From: Leptospiraceae bacterium
GTDB lineage: Bacteria > Spirochaetota > Leptospiria > Leptospirales > Leptonemataceae
Assembly: GCA_026005135.1 (NCBI GenBank)
Contig: BPKM01000003.1
Coordinates: forward strand, 124,001-188,000
Length of the DNA: 64,000 nucleotides
Direction of reading: 5' to 3'
A program made the translations under genes and the position numbers. Positions 48,184 to 56,508 of this stretch are shown here, piece after piece. The notes under the pieces are model-generated. The model did no database searches. It was not told the DNA's origin and saw only the letters and a list, made by a program, of their open reading frames with translations. The stretch's first letter is position 1. Every line of letters starts with the position of its first letter.

Positions 48184-48496
48184 ATGTTTAATATTTATGA
48201 TGATGAATGGGATATGAAATTACGAAGATTACGAAGATGATGAAGAATGGGAAGATGAATATGAAGATGAATGGGATGACGAGGATTATGAAGATGAAGA
48301 TTATGAAGATGAATGGGATGATGAGGAATATGAAGAAGATGAAATTGGAGAGGAAGAAGATTTTGATGATGAGTTAATTGAAAGTGCTTCTTTTGTTTGT
48401 GAGGATTGTAATTATAGATGGACGGAAGATGATGATGAATCTGATGTAATTGTTTGTCCTATGTGTGGAAGTGATAATATAACGCAAATTGAATGA
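48184..48496 (+). CDS. Small very acidic protein with a C-terminal zinc ribbon (frameshift near 48217)
   Basis: The product is about 104 residues. After MFNIYDDEWDMK one surplus base must be skipped, then the frame reads acidic repeats of the type YEDYEDDEEWEDEYEDEW and closes with a zinc ribbon: CEDC near residue 74 and CPMC near residue 92. The stop TGA at 48494 overlaps the next ATG, which supports this frame as the true one. AAAGGAGG from the hairpin array precedes the ATG. Role unknown. Confidence 0.65.
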
Positions 48497-48711
48497 TCCA
48501 ATTAAGGTTAATGTTGTTTTTAATGGGGATTTTTATATTGATATTATTTTTAATCAGTAATCCCCAGGAAGTTTCTTTCCATTTCTTAATGTGGAAAAGT
48601 ACTTATAGACTTTATGAAGTAATCTTATTTGGAATTATATATGGAAGTATCTTATATATTCTTTTAAGTGGACATATAAAAGATGTACTTCGTAAAAAGA
48701 AAGAAAGATGA
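48493..48711 (+). CDS. LapA-domain (DUF1049) membrane protein
   Basis: The 72-residue protein has two hydrophobic helices around the central SNPQEVSFHFLMWKSTY, typical of the LapA/DUF1049 domain, and a basic tail (DVLRKKKER). It is coupled by ATGA to the zinc-ribbon gene before it and the rsmD gene after it. Confidence 0.72.
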   Translation: MIQLRLMLFLMGIFILILFLISNPQEVSFHFLMWKSTYRLYEVILFGIIYGSILYILLSGHIKDVLRKKKER

Positions 48712-49385
48712 ATATATCTGAAAGAAAAAAAATTCATATACCTATTCAACGAGGTATATTAAAAGGAAAAAAAGTACCCCTTCCACCTTCTATAAAAGGA
48801 CATAGAAATTTTACTTCTTCTTTAATCAAAGAAGCATTATTTCAACACATAGAAAATTATTATGGAATATCTCTTGATGGAAGAAGAATTTATAATATAG
48901 GTTTTTTTGACCTCTGTGCAGGTTCTGGACAGATTGGAATGGAAGCCTATAGTAGAGGTTTAAATCCAGTTCATATTGTAGAAAAAGATAAGAAACGGTT
49001 CAATTTTATTTTAGAGCATCTTAAAGATTATAAAATTAAAGGTTCTAAATTAATTTTTCATCAAAAAGATTTTAAAAGATTAGCTGATGATATCTTACAG
49101 ATTCCTTATTCCGCTATATTTATTGATTTACCATATACTTTTTGGACTGAAGAAGGACATTGTTCTCATATAGATCATTTCTTTTATAAATTTATGCATT
49201 ATATGAATGAAAAACTTACTAAAACAAACAATAATGAATTAAAATATATTTTTATAATACAATCACCTAAACCATATCGTTTTCCCGAATCGTTACAAAA
49301 AAATTCCAACATGATAATTATCCATGAAGTAAAACATTATAGAAAACATTACTTAAATTTATTTAAAATAAATTTGACTCAATAA
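48708..49385 (+). CDS. rsmD: RsmD-like 16S rRNA guanine-N2 methyltransferase
   Basis: The order of motifs is that of RsmD (m2G966 of 16S rRNA): an N-terminal PIQRGILKGKKVPLPPS resembling the 'GxxrGrkl' start, then FDLCAGSGQIGMEAYSRG (SAM-binding motif I), VHIVEKDKKRFNFI, and IFIDLPYTFW in place of the usual DPPY motif IV. Leu for Pro is unusual, so the orthology is likely but not certain. Length is 225 residues. Confidence 0.8.
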   Translation: MNISERKKIHIPIQRGILKGKKVPLPPSIKGHRNFTSSLIKEALFQHIENYYGISLDGRRIYNIGFFDLCAGSGQIGMEAYSRGLNPVHIVEKDKKRFNFILEHLKDYKIKGSKLIFHQKDFKRLADDILQIPYSAIFIDLPYTFWTEEGHCSHIDHFFYKFMHYMNEKLTKTNNNELKYIFIIQSPKPYRFPESLQKNSNMIIIHEVKHYRKHYLNLFKINLTQ

Positions 49386-49402
49386 TTTTATAGAAATTAC
49401 TG
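49374..49402 (+). promoter_or_regulatory. Putative promoter inside the end of rsmD, 37 bases before the GT2 gene
   Basis: TTGACT (49374-49379) is followed after 17 bases by TTACTG (49397-49402), putting the transcription start about two bases from the ATG at 49411. The -10 box is weak, but the distance from TTGAC to the ATG is the same 37 bases seen at 14191, 26003, 45936 and 54820. Confidence 0.35.
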
Positions 49403-49410
49403 GTTTAAAT

Positions 49411-50967
49411 ATGTTTTGGTTAGATATATTAGCAATTGTTATATTTATATTATATATATTAGATGTTTCTTTATTGTTTTTATATGGAATTCACATGTAT
49501 ATAATGTTATATCTATTTCTTAAGTATAAAGATAAATGTTTAAGTAATAAAGAAAAAGAACCTATAAATTTAGAAAAAATAAACCCAGAAAAGTTACCAG
49601 AAGTTGCTATACAATTACCAATTTATAATGAATTTTATGTTGTGGATCGTTTATTGGATGCTGTAGCAAAGATAAAATGGCCAAAAGAAAAGTTATATAT
49701 ACAAGTATTAGATGATTCTACTGATGAAACAGTTGAAAAAGTAGCAAAAATAGTTCAAGAAATGCAAGAAAAAGGATATCGAATTGAACATATCCATCGA
49801 AAAAATAGAAAAGGACACAAAGCTGGTGCTTTAAAAGAAGGATTAGAAAAAATTAAAGCAGATTTTATTGCTATTTTTGATGCTGATTTTATACCTAATC
49901 CGGATATTTTATTAAAAGTTATGCCATATTTTGATGATCCAGAAATTGGAATGATTCAAACTAGATGGGGGCATGTTAATAAAGACTATTCTCTGTTAAC
50001 CTATGCACAATCTTTTGGTATTGATGGCCATTTTGTTATTGAGCAAGTTGCAAGAAATGGTTCTGGTTTATGGATGAATTTTAATGGTACAGCTGGAATA
50101 TGGAGAAAACAATGTATTTTAGATGCTGGAAACTGGCAATCCGATACGCTTACGGAAGATTTTGATTTATCGTATAGAGCAGAGTTGGCTGGTTGGAAAT
50201 TCCGTTATTTTATGGATATAGAAAATCCAGCAGAATTACCTGCTACAATTCAAGCGTTTAAATCTCAACAATTCCGTTGGTGTAAAGGTTCTATACAAAC
50301 AGCGGTAAAATTAATACCAAGAATTATAAAAGCAGATTTACCCTGGAAAGTTAAAGCGGAGGCATTAATCCATTTAACAAATTATTCAGTACATCCATTA
50401 ATGTTGATCAATATTTTGCTAACATTACCTTTAGTATTGATTGAAAAATGGTCTTCTTTTCGTTATAATGATCTAACAACAGAATTGATTTTTTTTGCAG
50501 CATTTATATTAAGTTTATCTACTTTTGCTCCTACAATTTTTTATTTGTATTCTCAGAAGGAATTATATAAAAAATGGTGGGATAAAATTCTGTATATGCC
50601 AATCTTAATGATGATAGGTACTGGAATCGCAATTTCTAATACGAAAGCATTTTTAGAAGCTCTTATAGGAAAGGCTTCTTCTTTTCAGAGAACTCCCAAA
50701 TATAGAATTGAATCTAAAAAAGATGCTGTTTTCGTAAGAAATAAATATATTCAATCTATTGATCCACTTATTGTTTTAGAAATATTATTTTTTATTTATT
50801 GTTCTTTAACAGCATATTATGCTTATATCAATCATAAATATTTAATTATACCTTTTATGATAATTTATGCAGCTGGATTTTTCTATGTAGTATATTTATC
50901 TGTAATACATAATTTTATTATGAAATTTGGATTAATATATAAAATGTTTTACAAAAAAAATATTTAA
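49411..50967 (+). CDS. GT2 processive-type membrane glycosyltransferase
   Basis: This cellulose-synthase-like glycosyltransferase of 518 residues has one N-terminal helix, a cytosolic GT2 domain with VAIQLPIYNEFYVVDRLLDA, DDSTDETVEKVA, AIFDADFIPNPDIL (DxD), TEDFDLSYRAELAGW (the TED motif) and QQFRWCKGSIQTA (QxxRW), then four to five more helices. All residues needed for processive synthesis are visible. The polymer is unknown. It is followed 14 bases on by a PilZ protein, a common partner that responds to cyclic-di-GMP. Confidence 0.9.
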   Translation: MFWLDILAIVIFILYILDVSLLFLYGIHMYIMLYLFLKYKDKCLSNKEKEPINLEKINPEKLPEVAIQLPIYNEFYVVDRLLDAVAKIKWPKEKLYIQVLDDSTDETVEKVAKIVQEMQEKGYRIEHIHRKNRKGHKAGALKEGLEKIKADFIAIFDADFIPNPDILLKVMPYFDDPEIGMIQTRWGHVNKDYSLLTYAQSFGIDGHFVIEQVARNGSGLWMNFNGTAGIWRKQCILDAGNWQSDTLTEDFDLSYRAELAGWKFRYFMDIENPAELPATIQAFKSQQFRWCKGSIQTAVKLIPRIIKADLPWKVKAEALIHLTNYSVHPLMLINILLTLPLVLIEKWSSFRYNDLTTELIFFAAFILSLSTFAPTIFYLYSQKELYKKWWDKILYMPILMMIGTGIAISNTKAFLEALIGKASSFQRTPKYRIESKKDAVFVRNKYIQSIDPLIVLEILFFIYCSLTAYYAYINHKYLIIPFMIIYAAGFFYVVYLSVIHNFIMKFGLIYKMFYKKNI

Positions 50968-50981
50968 TTTATTTTTTACTT

Positions 50982-51354
50982 ATGGATTCCAGAAAACAAT
51001 ATAATGAAAGAATTGGGGAATTTCGAGATCCTTCTAAACAAAAAAGAAAAAATGCACGTATTCGTGTTCCAAATATTCCCGCAACCTTTATTTTAGAAGG
51101 GCTTAATAAAGAATATGAATGTCAGATTTTAGATATTGGAACCGGAGGCTTAGGAATTTCAACAAAAACGTTATTATACCCTGGAGATAAAATAAGAATA
51201 CGGTTTTTTTTTAGAAGGTAATGAATTTGATTTGTCAGCTACTGTATCTCGTGTATCGGGAAAAAATGTAGGTGTTATATTTGAAGATGTCTCTTTGGAA
51301 ACAATTTCAAAAATACAATCTTATATACATTCTAAATTATTCAAGGAAAAGTAA
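50982..51354 (+). CDS. PilZ domain protein, frameshifted at a nine-T run
   Basis: PilZ proteins bind cyclic-di-GMP. The RxxxR motif appears in RKNARIRVP and the DIGTGGLGIST block matches the [DN]x[ST]xxG motif. The frame breaks in the T run 51204-51212: with eight T it continues as FFLEGNEFDLSATVSRVSG and ends at TAA 51352-51354, a complete domain of about 123 residues. With nine T it stops after FFFRR at 51221. It is adjacent to a GT2 enzyme, so control of polymer synthesis by cyclic-di-GMP is the likely role. Confidence 0.78.
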
Positions 51355-51466
51355 ATTAGAATATATAACGCTATTGACGATGTTCATTTTTTAAATTATT
51401 TGGATATTTACTTAATGAATGATTTAAGTATTTGTTATGATTATCAAACAATAACTTAAGGTAATA

Positions 51467-52010
51467 GGGTTTTGTTAGCAAAACCCAAATAAGGGCTTTG
51501 CACGACGACAACCCAAAAATAAGGGTTGGGTTAGGGAAGGGAAAATTATTCATCAGGTTTTCCTGATGACAACCCTAAAAAAAGGCGGGAAGACTTAAAA
51601 CCGTCGGCGGGTTTACTCGCCGACAACCCTAAAAAAAGCGGGTGGGCAGAAATCTGACGCTGGGCTTTGCACAGCGTCAACCCTAAGAAAAGTGAAAGGG
51701 AGGTGGGTGGGCAGAAATCTGACGCTGGGCTTTGCACAGCGTCAACCCTAAGAAAAGTGAAAGGGAGGTGGGTGGGCAGAAATCTGACGCTGGGCTTTGC
51801 ACAGCGTCAACCCTAAGAAAAGTGAAAGGGAGGTGGGTGGGCAGAAATCTGACGCTGGGCTTTGCACAGCGTCAACCCTAAGAAAAGTGAAAGGGAGGTG
51901 GGTGGGCAGAAATCTGACGCTGGGCTTTGCACAGCGTCAACCCTAAGAAAAGTGAAAGGGAGGTGGGTGGGCAGAAATCTGACGCTGGGCTTTGCACAGC
52001 GTCAACCCTA
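51467..52010 (+). repeat. GC-rich hairpin/G-run tandem array 2 (65-bp period)
   Basis: Six units with 65-bp spacing begin at 51646, 51711, 51776, 51841, 51906 and 51971. Each has the hairpin GACGCTG..CAGCGTC (loop GGCTTTGCA), then AACCCTAAGAAAAGTGAAA and GGGAGGTGGGTGGG. The earlier part holds degenerate units with different stems: GGGTTTTG/CAAAACCC (51467-51486), TCATCAGG/CCTGATGA near 51551, and GTCGGCG/CGCCGAC near 51602. The last unit ends in AAGGAG, the ribosome-binding site of the gene at 52024. Units are nearly identical, so expansion is recent. The flanking bases hold no gene. Confidence 0.9.
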
Positions 52011-52023
52011 AAGGAGAAAAATT

Positions 52024-52329
52024 ATGGCATCAGCAGGACAAAAAATTTTTTGTGCAAATTGTAGACACTGTATTGTGGTTAGACAATATGAATCAGATCA
52101 GGATAAATATATTTTGAGGGTAAGATGTATAAAAAAGATGTGGTCTAAACGTTCTGGGGAAGAAAAATTATATAAGTATTTTACTGTAGCTCGTAGAATG
52201 ATGACTCATTGTGAACACTATAAAAAAATGGGTGATGAATTGCCATTTATTAAAAATTTAAAAAAAGAATTACCAATAAAAGATGAAATATATACAGTAA
52301 AGAAACCAGTCTTAAAAGTTCCCCAATAA
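52024..52329 (+). CDS. Small cysteine-rich protein, probably metal-binding
   Basis: The 101-residue protein has CANCRHC near residue 10, another cysteine in RVRCIKK, and MTHCEHY near residue 60, giving a likely zinc or Fe-S site. The tail is lysine-rich (ELPIKDEIYTVKKPVLKV). No family is recognised. AAGGAG from the last unit of array 2 sits eight bases before the ATG. It is followed one base later by the Fe-S protein gene. Confidence 0.65.
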   Translation: MASAGQKIFCANCRHCIVVRQYESDQDKYILRVRCIKKMWSKRSGEEKLYKYFTVARRMMTHCEHYKKMGDELPFIKNLKKELPIKDEIYTVKKPVLKVPQ

Positions 52330-52330
52330 A

Positions 52331-53443
52331 ATGAATGTATCTTTAGAAAATTTATTAGGAAGAAAGGAAAAGCTACAACAATTTTTTATTCCTCCTTATT
52401 TAGAAATATTTTTTCCTGAAGATCTAATTCAGGGAAAAAAAATTAATTTAATTGGAGAATTCCCGCGGAGGGTAGAACAATACGAAAAAATAGCAGAGTG
52501 TAATGGTTTTTATTTAAATACACCTCTTGCGGGAATTATTTCTATTCGAAATGAGAATCCATATATTTTTTCTCTAAAAGTTTCTGGAAAAAATCAAATA
52601 ACAAATTATTTTAAGAATGGAAAAGAAATTAAAAACCCACATAATGTAGATAAGAAAGATTGGTTTGAGTTTTTAAATCTAAACGGTTTGTATTCTTTTG
52701 AATATAAAAAATCCTTAGCCGAGATATTTCAAAACTCTCTATCAAAAATCATATTTTTATTAAGTGATTCTTATGTTCCATTATTCTGGCAAAATCTATT
52801 TTCATTTTATCAAAAAGAATTAATACTATTACGTGATTTTTTAAAAAATTTATATCCTCAGATGGAAATCGTATATTATCCAGAATATAAAAAAAAATTA
52901 TCACAAAGAGAGTTATTTTATAATATTAATAATAATAAATACCATTATAGATATATTGAATTTAAGAATTCACATAATTCTATTGTATTTTCACCAGCAA
53001 CATTATTTGCTATTATTCGTGCCTTATATTACAATGAGCCATTTACAAAAAATATTTTTATATTGAAAGATTATACAAAAGAACAAACTTGTGTAAGTTT
53101 TTTCTATCATGGAACAAATTTTAAAGAATTAGATTTAAAAATACCTTATTTAATCCATTTTAATCATAAAGATATCATAGTTTTAGAAGAAAATTATCAT
53201 TTTAATATTTATGAAGACTATTATTATTATTATAAAGAAAGAGAGAGTAAAAACATCTGTACAGCTTGTATGATATGTAATCATTTTTGTCCAGTAAATG
53301 CTTATCCTATGTCATTATATGAAAATAAAACATATTTTAAAGTAGAACAATGTATTTTATGTGGTGCATGCGAAGAAGTTTGTGAAAGTAATTTACCAAT
53401 AATGGAAAAAATCAGAAAAATTAAATATGAAATCTCGATTTAA
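52331..53443 (+). CDS. RnfC-like protein with two [4Fe-4S] motifs
   Basis: The C-terminus carries two ferredoxin-type clusters: CTACMICNHFCP near residue 312 and CILCGACEEVCES near residue 341. The N-terminal 70 residues (GEFPRRVEQYEKIAECNGFY, then LNTPLAGIISI) resemble the RnfC lipoyl-like domain, but the flavin/NADH-binding GLGG-type segment in the middle is not recognisable. It may be a divergent Rnf/Nqr-type electron-transfer subunit. It overlaps the following membrane protein gene by 17 bases. Confidence 0.62.
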   Translation: MNVSLENLLGRKEKLQQFFIPPYLEIFFPEDLIQGKKINLIGEFPRRVEQYEKIAECNGFYLNTPLAGIISIRNENPYIFSLKVSGKNQITNYFKNGKEIKNPHNVDKKDWFEFLNLNGLYSFEYKKSLAEIFQNSLSKIIFLLSDSYVPLFWQNLFSFYQKELILLRDFLKNLYPQMEIVYYPEYKKKLSQRELFYNINNNKYHYRYIEFKNSHNSIVFSPATLFAIIRALYYNEPFTKNIFILKDYTKEQTCVSFFYHGTNFKELDLKIPYLIHFNHKDIIVLEENYHFNIYEDYYYYYKERESKNICTACMICNHFCPVNAYPMSLYENKTYFKVEQCILCGACEEVCESNLPIMEKIRKIKYEISI

Positions 53444-54173
53444 ATTATATTATTTTTCTACAATAAATTTAATATTATTTTTGTTTTTTTCTTTTCTTAG
53501 TCATTCATACAGTTTATTTTTATTACCAATTTTAAATATTTTATTACTTCTTTTAAAACATTTTTTAAAATTTAGAACAATTAACTATCATTATATTTCC
53601 TTTGATTTTGTATTTCTATATAGTTATTTATTTTTAACACTAGAAGATAATTTGATTTATTCCTTAGTGGTTTTTATTATTTGGGGTATGCTATATTTTT
53701 TAGTAAAAGAATATACGATATTTTCAAATTATCCATTTCATTTGTATATTCTATTGTTATTATTAATTATCTTTAATTTTTTTAAAAAAGAGATAATACT
53801 GAATCAATATCCAGAAATATATTTATTATCTTTTTTACCATTAATTATGTTTTATTCACAAATTTTTTTTCTTTATGTTTTAAGAATAATTCTTTTAGGA
53901 ATTGTTTTATTTATAAGTTTTGATTTTAATATTTTTTTACATGAATTTACAAACCTTGCCACAGTTTTTATAATAATCTTTTTATTCCCTTTCCAGATTA
54001 AAAGGTTTAATTTATTTGATTTATCTATTAAAATATTAATTACTGGCTTAGAAATTCTATTTATATATTTTTTTATACAAAAATATTTCTATACAAAAGA
54101 AATCATAATCTTTTTATATGTTTTTATGGATTTTACATTTTATTTTATTAAAAATAGATTGTTAAGAAAATAA
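53427..54173 (+). CDS. Polytopic membrane protein, perhaps RnfD-like
   Basis: Nearly all of its 248 residues are hydrophobic, forming seven to eight helices with short Lys/Arg loops. No signature is recognised. Because it overlaps the RnfC-like Fe-S gene, an RnfD/NqrB-like role is possible but unproved; the flavinylation motif S(T)GATxxT is absent, and at 248 residues it is short for RnfD. Confidence 0.5.
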   Translation: MKSRFKLYYFSTINLILFLFFSFLSHSYSLFLLPILNILLLLLKHFLKFRTINYHYISFDFVFLYSYLFLTLEDNLIYSLVVFIIWGMLYFLVKEYTIFSNYPFHLYILLLLLIIFNFFKKEIILNQYPEIYLLSFLPLIMFYSQIFFLYVLRIILLGIVLFISFDFNIFLHEFTNLATVFIIIFLFPFQIKRFNLFDLSIKILITGLEILFIYFFIQKYFYTKEIIIFLYVFMDFTFYFIKNRLLRK

Positions 54174-54194
54174 ATTTAAATTATTAGTCATTAT

Positions 54195-54653
54195 ATGAAA
54201 TTTTCTGATTTAATTAGAAAAGAAAAAATTTTTTATTACGATAAATTACCTACAAAAAATAAATACGAATTATTAAAAATTATATTACAACAAACATTAA
54301 AAGATAGTAAATACGAGGATAAATTTGATTTGATCTGGAATTCCCTACAGGAAAGAGAGAAGGCAATGTCCACAGGTATTGGAGGTGGACTCGCAATACC
54401 ACATTGTACTACGGAACATGTAGATGAGATTTTATCTTCTTTAACATTATTAAAAGAAGATTTAGATTTTCAATCCTTAGATAGTACCCCTGTTCGTATA
54501 ATTGTTTTATTAATTATTTCCAGAAATAATTTTGATGCTCATATAAAAGCATTAGCAAGTGTTGCCCGAACATTTCAGAATATAGATATAAAAAATAATA
54601 TTCTAAAAGCATCAAGTCCAGAAGAAGTTTATAAAATCATAGAAAAAACATAA
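54195..54653 (+). CDS. ptsN: PTS IIA-type (PtsN/EIIA-Ntr-like) protein
   Basis: This 152-residue EIIA domain of the Fru/Ntr type contains the phosphorylated histidine in GLAIPHCTTEHVDEI, preceded by REKAMSTGIGGG, and RNNFDAHIKALASVARTF near the end. In bacteria with few PTS permeases it is usually regulatory. No HPr or HPr kinase gene is in the window. Confidence 0.87.
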   Translation: MKFSDLIRKEKIFYYDKLPTKNKYELLKIILQQTLKDSKYEDKFDLIWNSLQEREKAMSTGIGGGLAIPHCTTEHVDEILSSLTLLKEDLDFQSLDSTPVRIIVLLIISRNNFDAHIKALASVARTFQNIDIKNNILKASSPEEVYKIIEKT

Positions 54654-54819
54654 GTATTTATTAAATACCTCAAATTAATCAAAGTAAATGATAAGTTTTT
54701 TAATATTGATTTAATCTATAATCCTATTAGATTATTCATTATTATTAAAATTATTAAAAATTTAAATCTTGAACAATATTCGAGTTCTATATTCATATTT
54801 TGACATATGTGTTTTTTTG

Positions 54820-54848
54820 TTGACAATATTGTTATTTTTTTATAGCGT
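54820..54848 (+). promoter_or_regulatory. Putative promoter of the flavoprotein/ThDP gene pair
   Basis: TTGACA (54820-54825) lies 37 bases before the ATG at 54857; a TAGCGT (54843-54848) or TATAGC (54841-54846) box follows. A TATAAT directly before the ATG is too far away for standard spacing. The stretch 54654-54819 is AT-rich with no gene. Confidence 0.4.
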
Positions 54849-54856
54849 TTATAATT

Positions 54857-56485
54857 ATGAAAACATATAAAGCTGATGTGGTAATTATTGGAGGGGGTTT
54901 ATCGGGCATTGTAACAGCGCTTGAAATTGCAGAAAATAAAACAGATAAGAAAATTCTTTTACTTGAGCGTGGAAAAAAAGAAAATTTTGGAGGGCTTGCA
55001 AAAAAGTCTTTTGGGGGAATTTTTTTTACAGGTAGTAAAGAGCAAAAACGTCTTGGAATTAAGGACAATCCAGAAATTGCATGGCAGGATTGGTTGTCTT
55101 TTGCTGAATTTGAGGAAGATGATCATTATGGAAAATTATGGGCAAAGCAATATGTTGATGGTAATATTGATGTTGTTTATCACTGGTTGAAATCCAAAGG
55201 AGTACAATTTTTTCCAGTTGTTCATTGGGTAGAAAGAGGTTTATTCGTTCCTGGTAATTCTTATCCAAGATTTCATATGGTATGGGGTACTGGTTTTGAA
55301 TTAATTCGTATATTAATAAAACATTTAGAAAAATATAAAAATACTATTCAAATTTTATTTGAAAGCAAGGTTGAAGATATCTGGATAGATACAGAACATA
55401 AAAAAGTAACAGGTTGTAGTGGTATACATTTAGATACAAATGAAAATTTTGAAGTTCAATCATCAATAATTGTTGTTGGTAGTGGAGGTATTACTGGAAA
55501 TACAGAATTGGTAAAACAATATTGGGGGTATAAATATCATTCTAAAGAAAGTAAAATACCAAAAATATTACTGAATGGTTCACATTTAGAAGCTGATGGA
55601 AGCTTACATTTTGTTTTAGAAAAAAAAGGGATACCATTACATAAATTATATCGTCAATGGAATTATGCTGCAGGTGTACATCATCCTAATCCTAAATTCC
55701 AGGGAGAAGGTCTAAGTTTAGTTCCAGTAAAATCAGCATTATGGGTTAATGCCTATGGAGAACGAATAGGAAATCCACCTTTAGTAAGCGCATATGATAC
55801 ATTATATTTAGTAAGAGAAATTGTAAAACAACCTGGCGCATATTCCTGGCATATTATGAATTATAAAATAGCTTTAAAAGAACTTGCTGTTAGTGGAGCT
55901 GAATTTAATGATGGAATAAGAGAAAAAAAATTATTCAAATTTTTACTAACCCTTTTATTAGGTAATAAAAAATTAATTCATACCTTGATGGATTCCTGTA
56001 TTGATTTTATTACTGCAAATAGTTTAGATGAACTAGTAAAAAAAATGAACGAATTGCAGGATGAATATAAAACAGATTATAATATACTAAAAAATACAAT
56101 TGAACGATATGATTCTATGATTGATAGGGGAAAAAAATATTTTAATGATGACCAATTAAGACGAATTATACATTTACGACAATATAGAGGAGATCGAATC
56201 AGAACCTGCAAATTTCAAAAAATTTTAGATAAAAATGCTTTTCCGTTAATAGCAATACGTTTACATATACTAACCAGAAAAACCTTAGGTGGAGTTATAA
56301 CAAATCTAAAATCTCAGGTTTTAAATAAAAATGAAGAAGTCATCGAAGGATTATATGCAGTAGGAGAAACTGCTGGTTTTGGTGGTGGTGGTATTCATGG
56401 TTATAGAGCATTAGAAGGAACATTCTTAGGATCCTGTATTTTTACTGGACGTATAGCTGCAAAAGATATATTACAAAAAATATAA
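54857..56485 (+). CDS. FAD-binding dehydrogenase (FAD_binding_2 family)
   Basis: The N-terminus DVVIIGGGLSGIVTALEIAE is the FAD dinucleotide motif, followed by LLERGKKENFGGLAKKSFGG. The C-terminus GLYAVGETAGFGGGGIHGYR, with FLGSCIFTGRIAA, is the second FAD segment. The layout and 542-residue length match fumarate-reductase-like and 3-ketosteroid-dehydrogenase-like flavoproteins. There is no signal peptide. It is followed 23 bases later by a thiamin-diphosphate enzyme, and the two probably act in one pathway. Substrate unknown. Confidence 0.87.
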   Translation: MKTYKADVVIIGGGLSGIVTALEIAENKTDKKILLLERGKKENFGGLAKKSFGGIFFTGSKEQKRLGIKDNPEIAWQDWLSFAEFEEDDHYGKLWAKQYVDGNIDVVYHWLKSKGVQFFPVVHWVERGLFVPGNSYPRFHMVWGTGFELIRILIKHLEKYKNTIQILFESKVEDIWIDTEHKKVTGCSGIHLDTNENFEVQSSIIVVGSGGITGNTELVKQYWGYKYHSKESKIPKILLNGSHLEADGSLHFVLEKKGIPLHKLYRQWNYAAGVHHPNPKFQGEGLSLVPVKSALWVNAYGERIGNPPLVSAYDTLYLVREIVKQPGAYSWHIMNYKIALKELAVSGAEFNDGIREKKLFKFLLTLLLGNKKLIHTLMDSCIDFITANSLDELVKKMNELQDEYKTDYNILKNTIERYDSMIDRGKKYFNDDQLRRIIHLRQYRGDRIRTCKFQKILDKNAFPLIAIRLHILTRKTLGGVITNLKSQVLNKNEEVIEGLYAVGETAGFGGGGIHGYRALEGTFLGSCIFTGRIAAKDILQKI

Positions 56486-56508
56486 AAAATTTTTAGAGGA
56501 GTTTACAT

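Noticed and set aside
47769..48191. A 140-residue reading frame of basic 22-residue repeats through array 1 (and a mirror-image frame on the other strand)
   Set aside because: It stays open only because the period is 66, a multiple of three. The same scaffold in array 2 has a 65-bp period and cannot be read through, and both strands are open equally, so the repeat is not protein-coding.
51546..51737. A 63-residue minus-strand reading frame in array 2
   Set aside because: It lies wholly in hairpin repeats and shares the repeated residues with the false frame in array 1; no ribosome-binding site.
47752..52010. The repeat arrays as CRISPR
   Set aside because: Units are tandem with no unique spacers between conserved repeats, and no cas gene is near.
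47752..52010. The hairpin units as integron attC sites
   Set aside because: The paired GTTRRRY/RYYYAAC core boxes were not found and no integrase or cassette-like genes are interspersed.
45862..54745. A shared TAATCTA..TAGATTA inverted repeat near 45862 and 54720 as an operator
   Set aside because: Seven-base A/T palindromes are expected by chance in DNA of this composition; two sites are not enough.
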